Of a DNA stretch of 64,000 nucleotides, positions 63,329-64,000 are shown one piece after another. The position numbers were made by a program, and so were the translations under genes. The notes beneath the pieces were generated by a model. It was given only the letters and a program-made list of their open reading frames with translations, did no database searches and was not told where the DNA came from. The first letter of the stretch is position 1. Each line of letters begins with the position of its first letter. The stretch is from Apostichopus japonicus (Eukaryota; Echinodermata; Holothuroidea; Aspidochirotida; Stichopodidae): assembly GCF_037975245.1 (NCBI RefSeq), contig NC_092580.1:34563001-34627000 (forward strand), written 5' to 3'.

Positions 63329-64000
63329 CAACGCAATTTTTTAGTGTGTACAACATATTGTCATTCGTTATGTGTAACGCAATTGTCATTCGTTTTAGTA
63401 ACACCCCCAAAACAGTATCATGCATGCAATCTTGTGTATTAACCGTAGGTTGTGCAGAGCCGTGGAATGCATCAGTGATGTACGTTGCTCAAGTACTAGG
63501 CCATGGTACATAGGGCATTTATGTGCTCTGTTTTCAATTTCCGTGCAACTGATCGAGGGAGGGGCTAAATTTATCACAGAATGATGAATTAAGAGTTGCT
63601 AATCACAAATTGCTTGATCCCCACGCATGGTTGTGGTTAAGCGAGAAGAAAATTCATGGAAAAGGGAGTTACATTACCATACTTAAAACCCATATACCAG
63701 TTCCACTACTACTGTTTTACTGAAGTGAGAAAGTACACCAACACTGCAAGTTTCATGGGAGTTCACTCAATTTTTTTTATTTCAGACCTTGAATGAAATT
63801 ATAAATGAATTATGACTGCTTAAATATGTTAGCTAATTAACCAATTGGTTAATTAGATTAATTAGTTAAAAAACATTGTTAATTAGTTAATTATCTAAAT
63901 GCATTAATTATTAAAAATCCTACTAATTTAATAGCCAGTTAATTAATTAAGGCCATTTTAATCAGTTGAAAAGATTGAGTATATATGGTAGAGAACAAAA
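63329..64000. other. intergenic, AT-rich end of window
   Basis: No gene seen. Repeated TTAATTAGTTAATTA words at about 63838-63950 form a low-complexity, hairpin-prone patch. Confidence 0.5.

Overview
This is a eukaryotic, intron-rich, AT-rich window packed with tandem repeats. A vertebrate-type ciliary gene split into many small exons, a rhodopsin-family GPCR, a CR1/L2-like retrotransposon tail, tRNA-derived SINE pieces and TTAGGG-type (CCCTAA) interstitial repeats all point to a metazoan. A marine invertebrate deuterostome such as an echinoderm is my inference from overall character; nothing in the sequence proves it.

Layout. 1-5.8 kb: intergenic, with a 70-bp minisatellite interrupted by a 5'-truncated CR1/L2-like LINE, and a near-perfect 140-bp palindrome. 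5.8-8.1 kb: one intronless GPCR gene on the minus strand, amine-receptor-like but with several canonical residues lost. 8.1-25 kb: gene-poor DNA with (TA)n tracts, minisatellites, GC-rich transposon fragments, a telomere-like array and one small plus-strand open frame with a promoter-like upstream region and a strong signal peptide. 25.2-59.9 kb: a single minus-strand gene that I reconstruct exon by exon as FBXL13/DRC6, an F-box plus leucine-rich-repeat protein of the ciliary nexin-dynein regulatory complex. Eighteen exons were found with matching splice phases; one N-terminal exon is not found between exons 1 and 2. 60-64 kb: upstream region with RFX X-box-like motifs, a possible hAT remnant and a MITE-like element.

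The most unusual aspect is the repeat content of the FBXL13 introns. Nearly every large intron carries a minisatellite, and several arrays are built from the gene's own exon edges. In the intron between exons 4 and 5, the upstream 5' splice site is repeated about 8 times and the downstream 3' splice site with its exon start is repeated 8 times. The exon 17 donor is present in four copies that all keep AA|GT. The last coding segment with its stop codon is present three times. A 59-bp array of 113 units in the 12.3-kb intron carries, on the gene's sense strand, a consensus-like 3' splice site in every unit.

The two main genes have no visible functional link. FBXL13 would act in motile cilia or at the centrosome, and the X-box-like sites upstream agree with RFX-driven ciliary expression. 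The GPCR would act at the plasma membrane.
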